From contig CP136891.1 in the NCBI GenBank assembly GCA_034359265.1, positions 55,134,501-55,198,500 of the forward strand: a stretch of 64,000 bases of DNA, given 5' to 3'. The notes under the pieces are model-generated. The model was not told the DNA's origin and did no database searches. It was given only the letters and a program-made list of their open reading frames with translations. Position numbers and translations under genes: made by a program. Source of the DNA: Canna indica. Lineage: Eukaryota; Streptophyta; Magnoliopsida; Zingiberales; Cannaceae. Shown piece by piece: positions 31,938 through 44,119 of this stretch. Every line of letters starts with the position of its first letter. Position 1 is the stretch's first letter.

Positions 31938-33900
31938 CTAGTATGACACCCGTGCTACGCACGGCTTAATTATGCTATAAAAATTATTTGAATAAGAATA
32001 AATTAATTAGTTGTATACATTTATAAATTTAATTGTAGAGTAAAAGAAATTGCATGTATCTATTTTTTTGAATAAAAATTATATATACTAAAATGATATT
32101 GAATTAGATATTATCATTTATTGCATATGTGGAGATTTAGAAATGTAATAAGTTATGGAAAATATATTTTGGGTGTAAAATTTATATTTTTAAAAATAAA
32201 TAAAAGAAAAATAGTTTAAATGATTTTTGTAACAATAATATTGAATTATATATCAACATATTATGTATTAAATTATTTACAAAAGAAAAATTGAAGATAA
32301 AAATATACACTATGGAAGAATTTCTTGTAAACTAACCTCTCAAAAAAATGAAAATAATGACTATAGTGCTACAAAAGAATTTCTTGGAAGAATTTATTAT
32401 AAAAGACTTCCTTTTAACAACATTTGTAGTGCTATTTTTTTAATTGTCATCATTGTCGTGTATAAGAAATTTTAAATCACGACTGTTGGTTACTCTAGAA
32501 ATACCAACATATAGTTGACTATGAGAGGACACATGTTTTTAGATATACTCCAACGTGTTTAAGGTTTTGACCTTGGCTCTTATTTATGGTCATAGCAAAA
32601 TAAACATATATTAAAAACTATCTCCGTTGAAATTTAAAATCAACTTTTATATCTAATGACGTCAATATCAATCTTGGAATAAAAATCTTATCGCCTATAT
32701 TGGTTCTTGATATTATTTTTCCTTTCAACACATGTTGGCCTATTCGAATTATCTCAAGTCGAGTCTCATTGCATAGACCTGAAGATTGATCTATGTTTCT
32801 CAAAAGCAGGATGACAGGAACACCGACTTTGAGCTTCAATTCGTATGAATGTCATTAATTGAATCACAGCCACCATCCGATGAACAGGGGCTGTCAAAGC
32901 TGAGATAAATCTTCATTTCATCATGAACCAAAGACAACATAAAATTATTCTCCTTTTAAACTATTTCATTGGTAGGTACTAAGATAGCTCTGTGCTCCAA
33001 GTAATTGAGATAATCTATGTTGTTAAAAAATAATAGATAAATGACATTCATAATTGTAGCAAGTGGATCACCAGTTTCTTATATGAGCAAATCATCAGGA
33101 ATCTTTATGTTGACATCCCCATCATTAGCATCACTAAGGGTCTCATTTCCAATGCTTGATACGGTGAATTTCCTAAGTGCAACCTCATATATGTCTTGTT
33201 AATGTTAGCATCTCACACAGTATCTTCACAAATAAGATGAATTAATGGTAGTATGCACGAAATCTTGTCTTGACCCTTTGGGTACAATAGACAGAATTTT
33301 TTTGAAATCACCCCACTAAAAATATTCATTTTCCTTCAAAAGGTTGCTCAAAGCTTGATTATATCCCTCAAGGTTCGGTCATCAGCTTCAAAATAATGCT
33401 TCATCATCATCATTAGAGTTTCATCATATATAATAAGTTTCACTTTTATTATCAAGTCAGCCAATGAACTACCTTGATTCATATAACAGGTGGAGTCTTT
33501 ATCAACATTCATGGAAATTGCAAATCTTAAATGTATCGTACTCCCACTTAGAATGAGCAAAGCCACTATTCCACTCGAAATAACTGTTAAAATAATTTCA
33601 CTTTTGTATCTCAAAGTTGCTGAAAAAGTTCTTTAAACGAATGTTTCCCCTATACCACTAAATCCATATAGAAAGAATAATCCTTCACGGTTTTCAGCGA
33701 TTCTAAGCATAATCTTATTGTATATATTTCTTTGCTCAACTGTGAGAATAGAAAGGAGTTGGGCTTGTTCTACCACTAATGATCGTTTATCATAGTTAAA
33801 CTCATCCTAAATAAATTTATTTCTGCATTGATGAAGGAATGAGATATCTAGAATGACATTTTGGGCAAATCAACTATACTCATTTTGTTACTCCTCAACA
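31938..33900 (-). mobile_element. Helitron of a second family, 3' end plus helicase remnants
   Basis: On minus it ends CTAG (then T), 8 bases after the perfect hairpin CCGTGC/GCACGG (31950-31964), a different stem from the other Helitrons here. Helicase pieces: HSQLYVGISRVT (about 32500), VGVPVILLLRNIDQSSGLCN and a KFQRR end (32618-32839), SSGIVALLI, MNVDKDSTC and LRDIIKL (33348-33614). All motifs are more decayed than in the first family, so it is probably older. Rep domain not present. Confidence 0.82.
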
Positions 33901-35940
33901 TATTCTCAATCTCTACAAGAGCAAAGTTTTTCAACTCATCTTCACTTAGATTAAATCTTCACAAAAAAATTTCATTCATAAAAAGTCCAAAAAATATTTT
34001 TTTTATAGAGATTTTAGGATTTTTTTACGCGTTGCAAACTTTTGAAAAAAAATAAATAAAAATAAAAAATTATGAAAAATATTTATTATAATAAATATAG
34101 ATTTTAGGGATCTAAAAAAATGTGGCCTGAAAATCTCGGAAATATTATTTATGAAAATTTCGGATCGTTAATTAAAAACCATTTCTAAAATTTTGGGTAA
34201 TAAAATTATATTTTTACTTTAATAGACAAACAAAAATTTCATGCAAAAATAATTAATGAGAATAGTATAATAAATTCTTTTTACCAAAAAAATAATTTAA
34301 AAATATTAAATTATGTGTAGTAGTTAAGTTTGAACGTAATTTGCCAAGAATATTTCTTTTAAAAAATTAATTAAATGAGCGAAAAACTACACATTTTTCA
34401 TTAAATGGATGAGACCTAATATTTTTTGTTACATGATTTTATAAAAATGCCCATGAAATAAGCGGGAAATAATATTCCTTTTTACCCAAAGACTTTGTAA
34501 TTTTTATTAAAGTTTTAAAAATTTCGGATCCTAAGTTAAAATATTTTGACCCAAAAATCTCGATAGTATTAGAATTTTAAAAATTTCGGATCCTAAATTA
34601 AAAACGATATTGAAAACGTATCCTAATAAAAGACTTCATTTATACAATGTTGCCATATAAAAAAAAATGTCTTCAAAATCTTAAAAGTATTAGGATTTTG
34701 AAAATTTTGAATCCTAAATTAAAAATGATTTTGAAAAAATATACTAAAATGTCCAAAAAAAATTAAACAAAATCATTCATAAAAAAATCAAAAAAGATTT
34801 TTTTGGATGAACTTTGGAGATTTTAAAATATATTTTAGGATTTTTTGAGATTTTTTAACCAATTTTATTTTAAAATTACTAAAATCTATATTTATCATAA
34901 TAATTATATTTCATATTTTTCGGAACATTTTTACTATTTTTTATATTTTTCAAATAAAGTTTGTAATGTGTTACACACTTTTGTAGAAAATAAAATATTT
35001 TTTTCCACTCATTTTAGAGCTATTTTCCGCTTATTTAATGAACATATTTATAAAATTCTTTAACAAAAAAAAAAGATATCGCTCATTTAAGATATATTTG
35101 TGTAGTTTTTTTGTTCATTTAATGAATTTAAAAATATTTTATTCTTGACAAATTACATTCTAAATTAATTAGTATATATAATTTAATAATTTTAAATTAA
35201 TATTTTAAATAAAAATAAATTATTATATTATTCTCATTAATTATCTCCGCATAAAATTTTCTATTTTTCATATTAATTTAAAAGTATAATTTTATTTAAC
35301 ATGAATCTTTCATTTTTCCTAAATTAAAAACCACTTTGAAAATATATCCTAAAATCTTCAAAAATTCACAAAAAAACTTTTTTTTGGGTTTTTTTACAAT
35401 TGAAATTTTTGTGTAGTTTTTTTTTTTGGATATTTTATGATATATTTTCAGAATCATTTTTAATTTAGTATTCGAAACTTTAAATAAAATCCTAAAATCC
35501 TCCAAAAATCACACAAATTCTAATTTGAAATTTTTATGAAGTTTTTTTGATATTTTTTTGAAGATTTTACGACATGTTTCACAATTATTATTAATATAGA
35601 ATTTAAAATATTCAAAATTCTAATTTAATAAAATTTTAGAATCAATTTTTTTTATATGTGAACATGATACATTAACTTATAAATTTGAATAAGTAACTAA
35701 CTTAATTTATTATAAAAAGAATAGTCAAGTTTATCTAATTTAATTATAATTTGATATAATGATGTACTATTCATCTAATCAAATTTCAAATTTCAAATTT
35801 ATTTATAATAATTTTTATTTGTAAATTTTAGCAAAAGCATAATTAATTTAATTGGATAAATTAATTTGATATAATTAATTACCTATATTTGTTAATAAAT
35901 TTTAATAAATAAATTAATTTGATATGTCAATTTGAAATTA
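33901..35940. repeat. AT-rich region with mirrored modules
   Basis: No genes. Modules with TTTCGGATCCTAA and TGTTACACACTTTTGT-like words occur in both orientations: 33990-34200 reads as the inverse of about 36700-36900 and of parts of 34845-35000. Probably the remains of one or more AT-rich elements; family not recognised. Confidence 0.5.
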
Positions 35941-35946
35941 TATAGA

Positions 35947-36525
35947 AGTGCAATGGAAGTCCATAAGTTTTAAGTTTTTGAACATAAGTCCTATAAGTTT
36001 TATTTCGGTATTTTCAGTCCTATATGTTTGCTACGTAGCATAGATTTGATCCTATCCGTGACGGCCAGTTAACTATTCGTCCACATGGACATAATGTTGT
36101 TCATACACGTCGATAAATTTGGTCCTATAAATTTTATTTCGAAATTATCAGTCTTATATATTTGCTACATATCACATATTTGGTCCTATCCGTGACGGCC
36201 AGTTAACTCTCTGTCCACGTGGACATAATGGTGTTCATACACGTCGATAAACTTGGTCATATAAGTTTTATTTCGAAATTTTTAGTCCTATATGTTTGCT
36301 CTGTAGCATAGATTTAGTCACATATGTGACGGTTCATTAATTCTTTGTCCACGAAATATAAACGGCGTTATGTACATGTTGACAGAGTTAACAGACCATT
36401 AAAGATAGAACCAAATATGTGTTAGAGAGCAAACATATAGGGTTGAAAACATCGAAATAAAACTTATAGGACTAAAGTCCAAAAAACTTAAAACTTAAAT
36501 GACTTCTATTGCCCTCATCTCTTTA
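35947..36525. mobile_element. non-autonomous element with long terminal inverted repeats
   Basis: The left end (GCAATGGAAGTCCATAAG...) and right end are inverted matches over about 90 bases, with shared AAGTTTTAAGTTTTT, AGTCCTATAAGTTTTATT and CTATATGTTTGC. Inside are three direct repeats of about 136 bases containing GTGACGGCCAGTTAACT and ACACGTCGATAAA. No coding region. Long inverted ends suggest a MULE-like MITE; the target duplication is not clear. Confidence 0.7.
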
Positions 36526-38287
36526 ATAAAATGTCAACGTACTATATAGTCTATATTTATATTTATATGTAAATGTAAATTAAATTTCAACAATGCTTAA
36601 TAAAATCATATTGCTTATGCTTCAATCACATTCATTTCTATACAGACATGAATTTATATTAAAATGGCATAAAAATTTATCTTTTTCTATTAAATTAAAA
36701 ATATAATTTTATTAAGTCAAAATTTTAAAAATGGATTTTAATTTATGATTTAAAATTTTCAAAAATAATATTTCCGATATTTTCAAGCCACAGTTTTTTA
36801 CACCTCTAAAATCTATTCTTACTATAATAAATACAATTCATATATTTTTTTCGATTTTTTTTTGTTTTTTATGTATTTTTTCAAAAAAGTTCATGACGTG
36901 TTACACACTTTTGTGCAAAATCTAATATTTTTTAATGATTTTATAGAAATGTCCATAAAAACTTCTTCTTTTATTAAATGAGCGGGAATAGCCCAAAATA
37001 TTGAATTTTTTTATATTAAATGAGTGGAGAAGAGAAAAAAGAGTGAGAAATTACTAACTTATGTATTCCAGACTTAGTTATTTTATTATATAAAGATGAG
37101 TAGGAAAGAGAAAAAAATAGAAATTTACTACCTTATTTATTACATACTTAGTTACTTTTATTATATAAATATAAGATAATATTAGAGTTGAAAATTAGAA
37201 AATTTGATATGCATAATTAAAAATAGAGTGAGAAATTAGGAAATTTAGAGTAATTAATTGAAATTTAATCCGACTTTATTTGGAAAGTAATCATAGTTAA
37301 TTAAATGGATTTGGAAATTTGGAAATTAATCACAGTGAAATTAATTTAAAAAAATTTGAAATTAATTATTTTCAATTTTAATAATATTTAAAATTAATTT
37401 AATTGATAAATTAGATATAAAAATTATTTTAGATGGAACACAGTTTCATGTGGAAGCGAAACGTATCCACATGAAGATGTGTTTTATATAATATATAAGA
37501 TAAAATAAAATAAAATAAAATGTCAAAAAAAAATAAAAATTAAATTAAATTTTATATGTAAGACGTTTATGAATTTTAAACGTGTCCACACGTGTCCATT
37601 TGAATTTTAAAAAATAGTAAAAGAAACTTAATCCATTATGAATCCATTTAAATTATAAAATATAAATCTTAATTATTATATAAAATCATGGTTAAAAACA
37701 AATAATAGATAAAAACATCAATTAGTGTGGTGAATTAGAGAGAATTATTTAACGTGACAATCAATTAATTTATTATAATTAGAATAAGTATGGTACATTA
37801 CAAGTTTAATTAGTATGATGCATTAAATAATTAAAATTTTAATACTCAAAATTAAAATATAAAGAATATCAAAAAAATAATAAAGTCACATTAATTATTT
37901 ATCTCAAAATTTCATTATGCATGCCATGAAGTCTCAAAAGTCAAAAGTGACTTTGTTATTTATTTCCATATTTAAGTGGTTTTAGGAACCACTTATTAAT
38001 ACAATTTAGTAGAAAATTTTAGCATGTGAGAATTATGATTTAAATTGGTGAGGTACATTAAAATAATTAAAATTTTAATATTTGTGAATTTTAATTAATG
38101 TGATCCACATTCGACGTTTTTTTTGGAAAGTCAAATATTATTAAAAAATATGTGGATCCCAGTAATATATTTAGTAATGTCCTTTAAAGGTCAAATTAAA
38201 TTAAAATAATCACTAAATATTTACACGTGTGATAAAAACAAAATAAATAAAAAAATATTACTAAACATATTAATTGTCAAATTAACA
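36526..38287. other. AT-rich DNA without genes
   Basis: 36650-37030 contains the second copy of the mirrored module described for 33901-35940. 37500-37520 has TAAAA repeats. 37560-38280 is AT-rich with no frame, terminus or recognised repeat. Confidence 0.5.
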
Positions 38288-38554
38288 TACCCTCTAGCTC
38301 AACATACCCCATGCTAATTACAATCATCAACCACATGCACACTCATATGCAACATAATTTAATAAATCAACCACATGTAATTAAATAAATTTATCTAGGC
38401 AAGGAAATGAATTTCATAATTCAAACTCCTACTTACCTGAGCTCGCAAGCTCGCACCCGACTATGAGTCGACTCGGCTCGACCTCGAACTAGCCCGCTAA
38501 GCTGGCAAACACAAACAATAAGGGAAAATAAATAAAAATATCTAGGATATTACA
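38288..38554 (-). repeat. Gypsy LTR family G, copy G5 (5' end only)
   Basis: The first ~270 bases of a minus G LTR, ending on plus in TCTAGGATATTACA. Includes the conserved GAGCTCGCAAGCTCGC and GAGTCGACTCGG segment. Confidence 0.8.
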
Positions 38555-38984
38555 TGGTGGCTCGGCTCCACCAAGGGGGAAGAGGGGGCAGCGGCTCCTC
38601 CTCAAGCCAATGGCTTGGCTTCCAAGGGAGAGTGTAATATCCTAGATATTTAAATTTATTATTTTTCCTCTTATATGTGTTGGCCAGCCTAACGGACTAG
38701 TTCGTGGTCGAGCAGAGTCGACTCATGGTCCGGAGCGAGCTTGTGAGCTTGGGTAAGTAGGATATGAATTTATGAATTTTAGGCTTGGGTAGTTGAAATT
38801 ATTTAATTTGATGTTGTGTGTGCATAATTGTTAATTATGTTCATGTGGGTGTATTTAATTAATTGCCTGTGATTTATTAAAATAAGTTTAATTAAATTAA
38901 TTAAGTCTATTGGGTTAGCGGGTTTGGTTTTGGCTTAAGGTGGATGCGGGTTTTGGATTAAGGTGTTTAAGAGGTTAGGGTTGA

Positions 38985-39007
38985 GGAGGGAGTATAAAAA
39001 CCCCTCC
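38985..39007 (+). promoter_or_regulatory. TATA box of LTR G6 within inverted repeat
   Basis: GGAGGG (38985-38990) and CCCTCC (39002-39007) flank TATAAAA (38993-38999). Confidence 0.75.
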
Positions 39008-39008
39008 C

Positions 39009-39048
39009 CATGGCTTGTGGCTCCTATTTTTGGAGCCACCCAAAGAAT
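39009..39048 (+). other. leader hairpin of LTR G6
   Basis: GTGGCTCC, loop TATTTTT, GGAGCCAC: perfect 8-bp stem. Compared with G3, a C-G pair is replaced by T-A, so pairing is kept. Confidence 0.78.
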
Positions 39049-40518
39049 TGAGAAAGGGAGACAGCCGCCAAGCCAAGCCAAGCCAAGCCGCCAGCCCCCT
39101 TTCCCTTTTCCCCTTGGAGCCGCCGCCACCTAGAGCCAAGCCGAGCCGCCTGCTTTCTCTTCCTCTTCCTCTTCCTCTTCCTCTTCTCCTTCCTTTCCTT
39201 TAGAGCAAAGCCGAGAGGAGCCGAGCAGAGCCGCCTGCTTTCTCTTCCTCTCCCCTCTCTCTCTTCCTTCCCTTTGGAGCCGAGCTGAGCCAACCCCTCT
39301 CTTTCTCCCCTCTCTCCCTCTCTCCAAGCCGGTGGCTTGGAGTGAGCCGCCGCCCCTTGGAGCCTTTTCTTGGGTTGAGCCGCCGGCCTTTTGAAGCCGG
39401 ATATGAGGGCCGTCATCCGGGATTTCTTTCTTAGTTCTTCTTCCAATTAAGGTGAGTGGTTTACCCTCTCTCTTCAGGATTTCAATAGGATTCTTGAAGT
39501 CGTTCTCGACGGCTTGATATTTGTGTTTCGTTTCTTGATTATTTTTCGCGTTGTTGCCATGTTTCCTTTGATATGAAATCTTGATCTATTCTCCTAGTTT
39601 GAGATTCTTGATTATGAGTTTCTTGTTTAGAATTAAATATGTAATTTTTGGATAGAAATCATGTGGTAGAATTAAGATCTTGATAATGACTAATTATGGG
39701 TTCTTGAGAAGGGGGTTCTTGATCTTAATGCTCGATTCTTGGTTTAAGTGTGTGGGTTCTTGTTAATCTTGAGGAAAAGCATGATTTCTGTGAATTAATT
39801 CCTGATATTAGTATTCTGTCCTAATGGTAATTTAGGGGTTAATATTAATTTTTGGAATTAATTCTATAAGTATACTGAAATTATATGTTGCTGGAATTGT
39901 ACGCTGAGATGATGAATCTGTACTGATGTTAATTTATTTGCTGTGATGTGTGTATATGTGTGAATATAGTCGTGTAACCTATCATTTCGACCAGAAAACA
40001 TAGGATATACTTTGGAGACTAGATTTGGGTTAGACATGGCAATTTTGGGCAGAATAGTAACCTAAAATAAAACCCTAATTGAGATGATCTAAATTTTAAT
40101 TGTATAATTAAAATTGGGTTAGGGGTGAGCATAATCTGTTATGAACCAACTTATAAAGTATGCATGAAATAAAACCACACGGGTTCATGACATTACGGGT
40201 CTAAGGGATAGGGGTCGGGTTTGGAGCATTGAGACGCTTCATAATGAGGACACCCCTAGGACACTGTAGGAGAATCTTGACTTAGGTCTTGATGCATCAT
40301 ATCCTTGAGAATGGTGGAGCGGCTCAATTAGGATCCGGATTTCGGGCTACGCTCGGGTGGTTGGACGTCAAATTCCCAACATGCAGAACAAGTTCGGAGG
40401 GCTTTCTCGATTACTCTTGTGATATCACATCTCATGGAGCAAGTTCGGAGGGCCTTTCCCGATTACTCTCGAGGTTCCTTATATTAGGATAAGCTCAGAG
40501 GGTCTTTCTCGATTATCC

Positions 40519-40731
40519 TAGTATGTGTTGTTGCCTTTGGGCATGGTGGGCTTCGGCCCGATGCACTTCCCTAGTATGTGTTATTGTCTTTGGGCATGGT
40601 GGGCTTCGGCCCGATGCACTTTCCCTAGTTTGTGTTGTTGCCTTTGGATATGGTGGGCTTCGGCCCGATGCACTTCTTTAGTATGTGGTGTTGCCTTTGG
40701 GCATGGTGGGCTTTGGCCTGATGCACTTCTT
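40519..40731. repeat. 53-bp tandem repeat, four copies, in LTR G6
   Basis: Units start TAGTATGTGTTGTTGCC and contain TGGGCTTCGGCCCGATGC. Spacing is 53-54 bases. Three units hold GGGC-TTCG-GCCC, a stem closed by a TTCG tetraloop; the fourth is decayed. Other G LTRs have one unit only. Confidence 0.88.
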
Positions 40732-41864
40732 TGGAGGGTTAGATGCCTTAGGGAATGTGTGGCCTGTTGGTCTATTAGCTAGTCACACCTTCGTGACCTT
40801 GCCTTCTATAGAGATAGATTTCATTCTTGTTATCTCTGTGATTTTTATTTGTGAGGGTTGGTAAAACCGCTCGCTAAGTTCTTTGAACTCATCCATTGTC
40901 GTGTGATTTATGTTTTACAGAGCCTGACTGGTGAGATGGGTCGGATGCACTTGGTGCCGCTGGAGGGCAGAGGAGCTGCATGATCTCATAGCAGTCCTAG
41001 TTAGGGTCGTAGTCGAGTCTTTTGGTAGTAGTCATGAACTTGTATCAGTTTGATTTGGAGTTGTAGCCCTGAGGGCATACATGTCATTCATTTCAGACTT
41101 TATTTGTATCTGAACTTTTGAATTATTGAACTTAAATTGTTATTTCTGCACTTTACATTTCATTGAGCTTCTTGAAAAAAAAAACTATGTTTTGGTTCGC
41201 TTTTCATTTAAAATAAAACTTGTTATTTCTTTCCGCTGTATTATTTATTGAGTTGGCATGTGCATGGTTTAGGCTGCGGGGTATAGGCACGTATACCCTA
41301 GCCGATCACGTGACCCTGAGTTGGGGAGTGACAGAGAGGAAGAGAGGGAGAGAAAGGAAGAAGAAGAGGAAGGGCTTGGCTCGGCGGTTGGCTTGCTTGG
41401 CGGCTCCAAGAGAGGGAGGCGGGGAGGGGCGGCTTGCTCATGCTCGGCGGCTCCTCTCCTCTCTCAAGGCTTGTGCGGCTCAAATGGGGAGCCGCAAGCC
41501 AAAGGGGAGGGGTTTTATACTCTCTCCTTAAACCTAACTCCACTAAACCCCTTAGCAAACCCACATCCGCCTCAAGCCGAATCTGAACCCACTAAACCAA
41601 CTAAACTTAATTAAGGTCACTCTAACCCCATGCTCCACATAAACACCCAAATGCAACATAATTTAATAATCGTGCACACGCAACATAAAATTCAATAAAT
41701 TCATCCAATCAAGAAAAGAAACTGCATAACTCAAACTTCTACTCACCCGAGCTCGCAAGCTCGCACCGGACCATGAGTCAACTCGGCTCGACTTCGAACT
41801 AGCCCGTCAAGCTGGCAGACAAAAAAATAAGGGGATAATAAATAAAAATATCTAGGATGTTACA

Positions 41865-42145
41865 AAAACCATATAGTCATTAATCGTTTCAATCATATTC
41901 AGAGTGAGAGCTAATATAGTTTTTTGTTGCAAATATTATAAATATTGGCATTTGTTATAAGCTTAGGATAAATTACATCAACAATCGCAGCAATATGGTC
42001 ACTTGCATCCAAAATCAAGTTATCATCTGGAATTCGAACTACCTCATAACCATCACCAGGATCATATTTCTTTTCGCTACCGATCAATAATATCCTATTC
42101 GGAAATTTTTTTCAAATCACATGTATTGTCAAATCACATTACATT
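41865..42145 (-). pseudogene. Helitron helicase fragment
   Basis: Matches 48835-49080: helicase region with decayed IPDD(N)LILDAS and YPELI motifs on minus. Bounded by two Gypsy LTRs. It appears to continue at 45220 after about 190 lost bases, so LTR G8 entered here with a deletion. Confidence 0.8.
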
Positions 42146-43649
42146 ACGGTGTCTTAGAGGTGTCCAAATTGGGAAGCGTCTCAACACTCCAATACCCGAC
42201 CCCAACTCCTAGACCCGTAATGTCATAAACCCTTAAGGTTTTATTTCATGCATAAACTTTATTTGTTGGTTCATAACAGATTATGATGACCCCTTGCTCA
42301 ATTTTAATTATGCAATTAAAATTTAGATCACCAAGATTAGAGTTTTGTTTTAGGGTTTTGTTTTATCTTACTTTTGTGCCCGAAACTGATGTATCTAACC
42401 CAAATCTAATCTCCATAATGTGACCTATATTTTCCAACTATATTTTCTAGTCGAAACGATAGGTTACACGACCATATTCAGCAAACTATGCACCCTACAA
42501 ACAGGATTTCAAAATCAGCCCCAAAACAAATAATTTAGCATGCAGTTTTTAGCCTAATTGAGTTTCAGCATAATAAAGGTAATTAAATCCGAAAATTATA
42601 GAATTAAATTCCTTAATTATCAAGACAACAGAATTATTTCATTGAGGCAAAACTTCTCAAGAATCAAGTCATGGTTGCATGAATCAAAACAATCTTCAAG
42701 CAAGAATCAAATTACATTATCAAGAATCTCATATCAAGAACACTCATGGCTTCAAGATCAAATCTTATTTTTTTTTGTAGAACATGCTCCATATCAAAAA
42801 TCACAGATTTAAATCTAAGGCATGCAACCACAATTCAAGAACCTAAATAGGTAAGCAACTCAAGATATAAACTTCAAGATAAACAAGATCTCTCACTTGG
42901 GCATTTCATCGAACACCTTGAGGGCACCCTTGCTTCAACCTTGGCCGAGCACCCCTAGGGTAAACCTAGGGCTGCCGAGCCACAAAGGAAGAATCTCGGG
43001 CCCTCCTCACACAAATCGACACAAGAACACGATGATCAAACTCATGATTTGGTAAAAATTATAAGAAACAAGAAGATGCCCAAATTGGCTCAAGATTACG
43101 AGAGAACCCGGAAAAGGAGAGGTAAAACCACTCACATGATTAGGAAGAAGAAATCAGGGAAATTCCCAATCGACAGCCTCCGAATCCGGCCTCAAAGGTG
43201 GCTACGGTGGCTCGACTCCACAAGGAGGAAGGGGCGGCAGCTCCACCAAGCCGCCGGCTTGGCTTCCAAAGGGAAGAAGAAGAGAGGGGGGGGGGGGAGA
43301 AGGGCTCGGCTAGGCTTGTTGGCTTAAGGGTTTCTCTTAAGCCTCGATCTTTATTTTGATGATAACAAACAAGTATTTAATCCAAGTGTGAAGGTTTAAG
43401 TTCAGGTTGAGGTTGTGATAAGCATGCCAAGTCCGTTCAAACGAGACGAAAGAAAAGATCGTCAAAGAAACGGAAGAAGAAAACGTCAAAGAAAGGCTCG
43501 GGCATAAATCAAAAAGATATCTTGTAATATACCCCTAGGACGATCTTATCCCAAGCCTAATTGTATAGTTATCCAAGTTAGAACTTGGTAACTAAATCCA
43601 TTAAAAAGGCATGTAAAAATTTTAAGAAAAAATCAGCCTCAGCCTGAGT

Positions 43650-44045
43650 TCGATCGACCAGTCGATCGACCGAACAAGGCAGTATTCTGCTAAGCAGCCT
43701 ATTCGGTCGATCGAATGAGGGTAAAAACTGGTAGTAGCCATTCGATCGACCGAAGTTGGTGAAGGAATCTGCGCAAGGCTACGTCGATCGACTGGTCGGT
43801 CGATCGACCGAAGCAAAAAGTTGGCAGAATGCTCACCGATCGACCGATCGGTCGATCGGATTAAGGATCACAAGTCGCGCGACCCTGGCTCCACTGATTC
43901 GGTTGACCGACTGGTCGACCGAATGTGGGATCGATGGATTAGTGATAGTCGATCAACCCGTCGGTCGACCAAGCACCCACATAAGCCAGCGGTCACATTT
44001 GGCGGTCAATCAGTCAGTCGACCAACGATCGACCGGCAAAGCAAC
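43650..44045. repeat. GGTCGACC palindrome cluster in solo LTR A
   Basis: At least ten variants such as TCGATCGACC, GGTCGATCGACCGA and GGTTGACCGACTGG. Both DNA strands have long frames here that encode Asp/Arg/Ser-rich repeats; these follow from the palindromes and are not called as genes. Confidence 0.85.
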
Positions 44046-44092
44046 CGAACGACTTCAACGTCTATTTTTTCGCCCGTTGAATGTTCCGTTCG

Positions 44093-44119
44093 GGTGTGGG
44101 GTTATAAATACCCCACACC
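44093..44119 (+). promoter_or_regulatory. TATA box of LTR A in a perfect inverted repeat
   Basis: GGTGTGGGG, loop TTATAAATA, CCCCACACC: 9-bp perfect arms with the TATA box as the loop. Confidence 0.82.

Larger units (their letters stand above)
38633..41333 (+). repeat. solo Gypsy LTR family G, copy G6
   Basis: 2701 bp, TGTAATATCC to GGGGAGTGACA, flanked by identical 5-bp GAGAG (38628-38632 and 41334-41338). A complete LTR without internal region, so it arose by LTR-LTR recombination. Carries TATA palindrome, leader hairpin, three hairpin units (40385-40520) and a 53-bp tandem repeat. Confidence 0.95.
38555..41864 (-). repeat. Gypsy LTR family G, copy G7, split by solo LTR G6
   Basis: 38555-38632 and 41339-41864 are two parts of one minus G LTR (leader and start segment, ending TCTAGGATGTTACA). 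They are separated by the solo LTR and join cleanly once it and one GAGAG are removed. Only the 5' third of the LTR is present. Confidence 0.78.
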
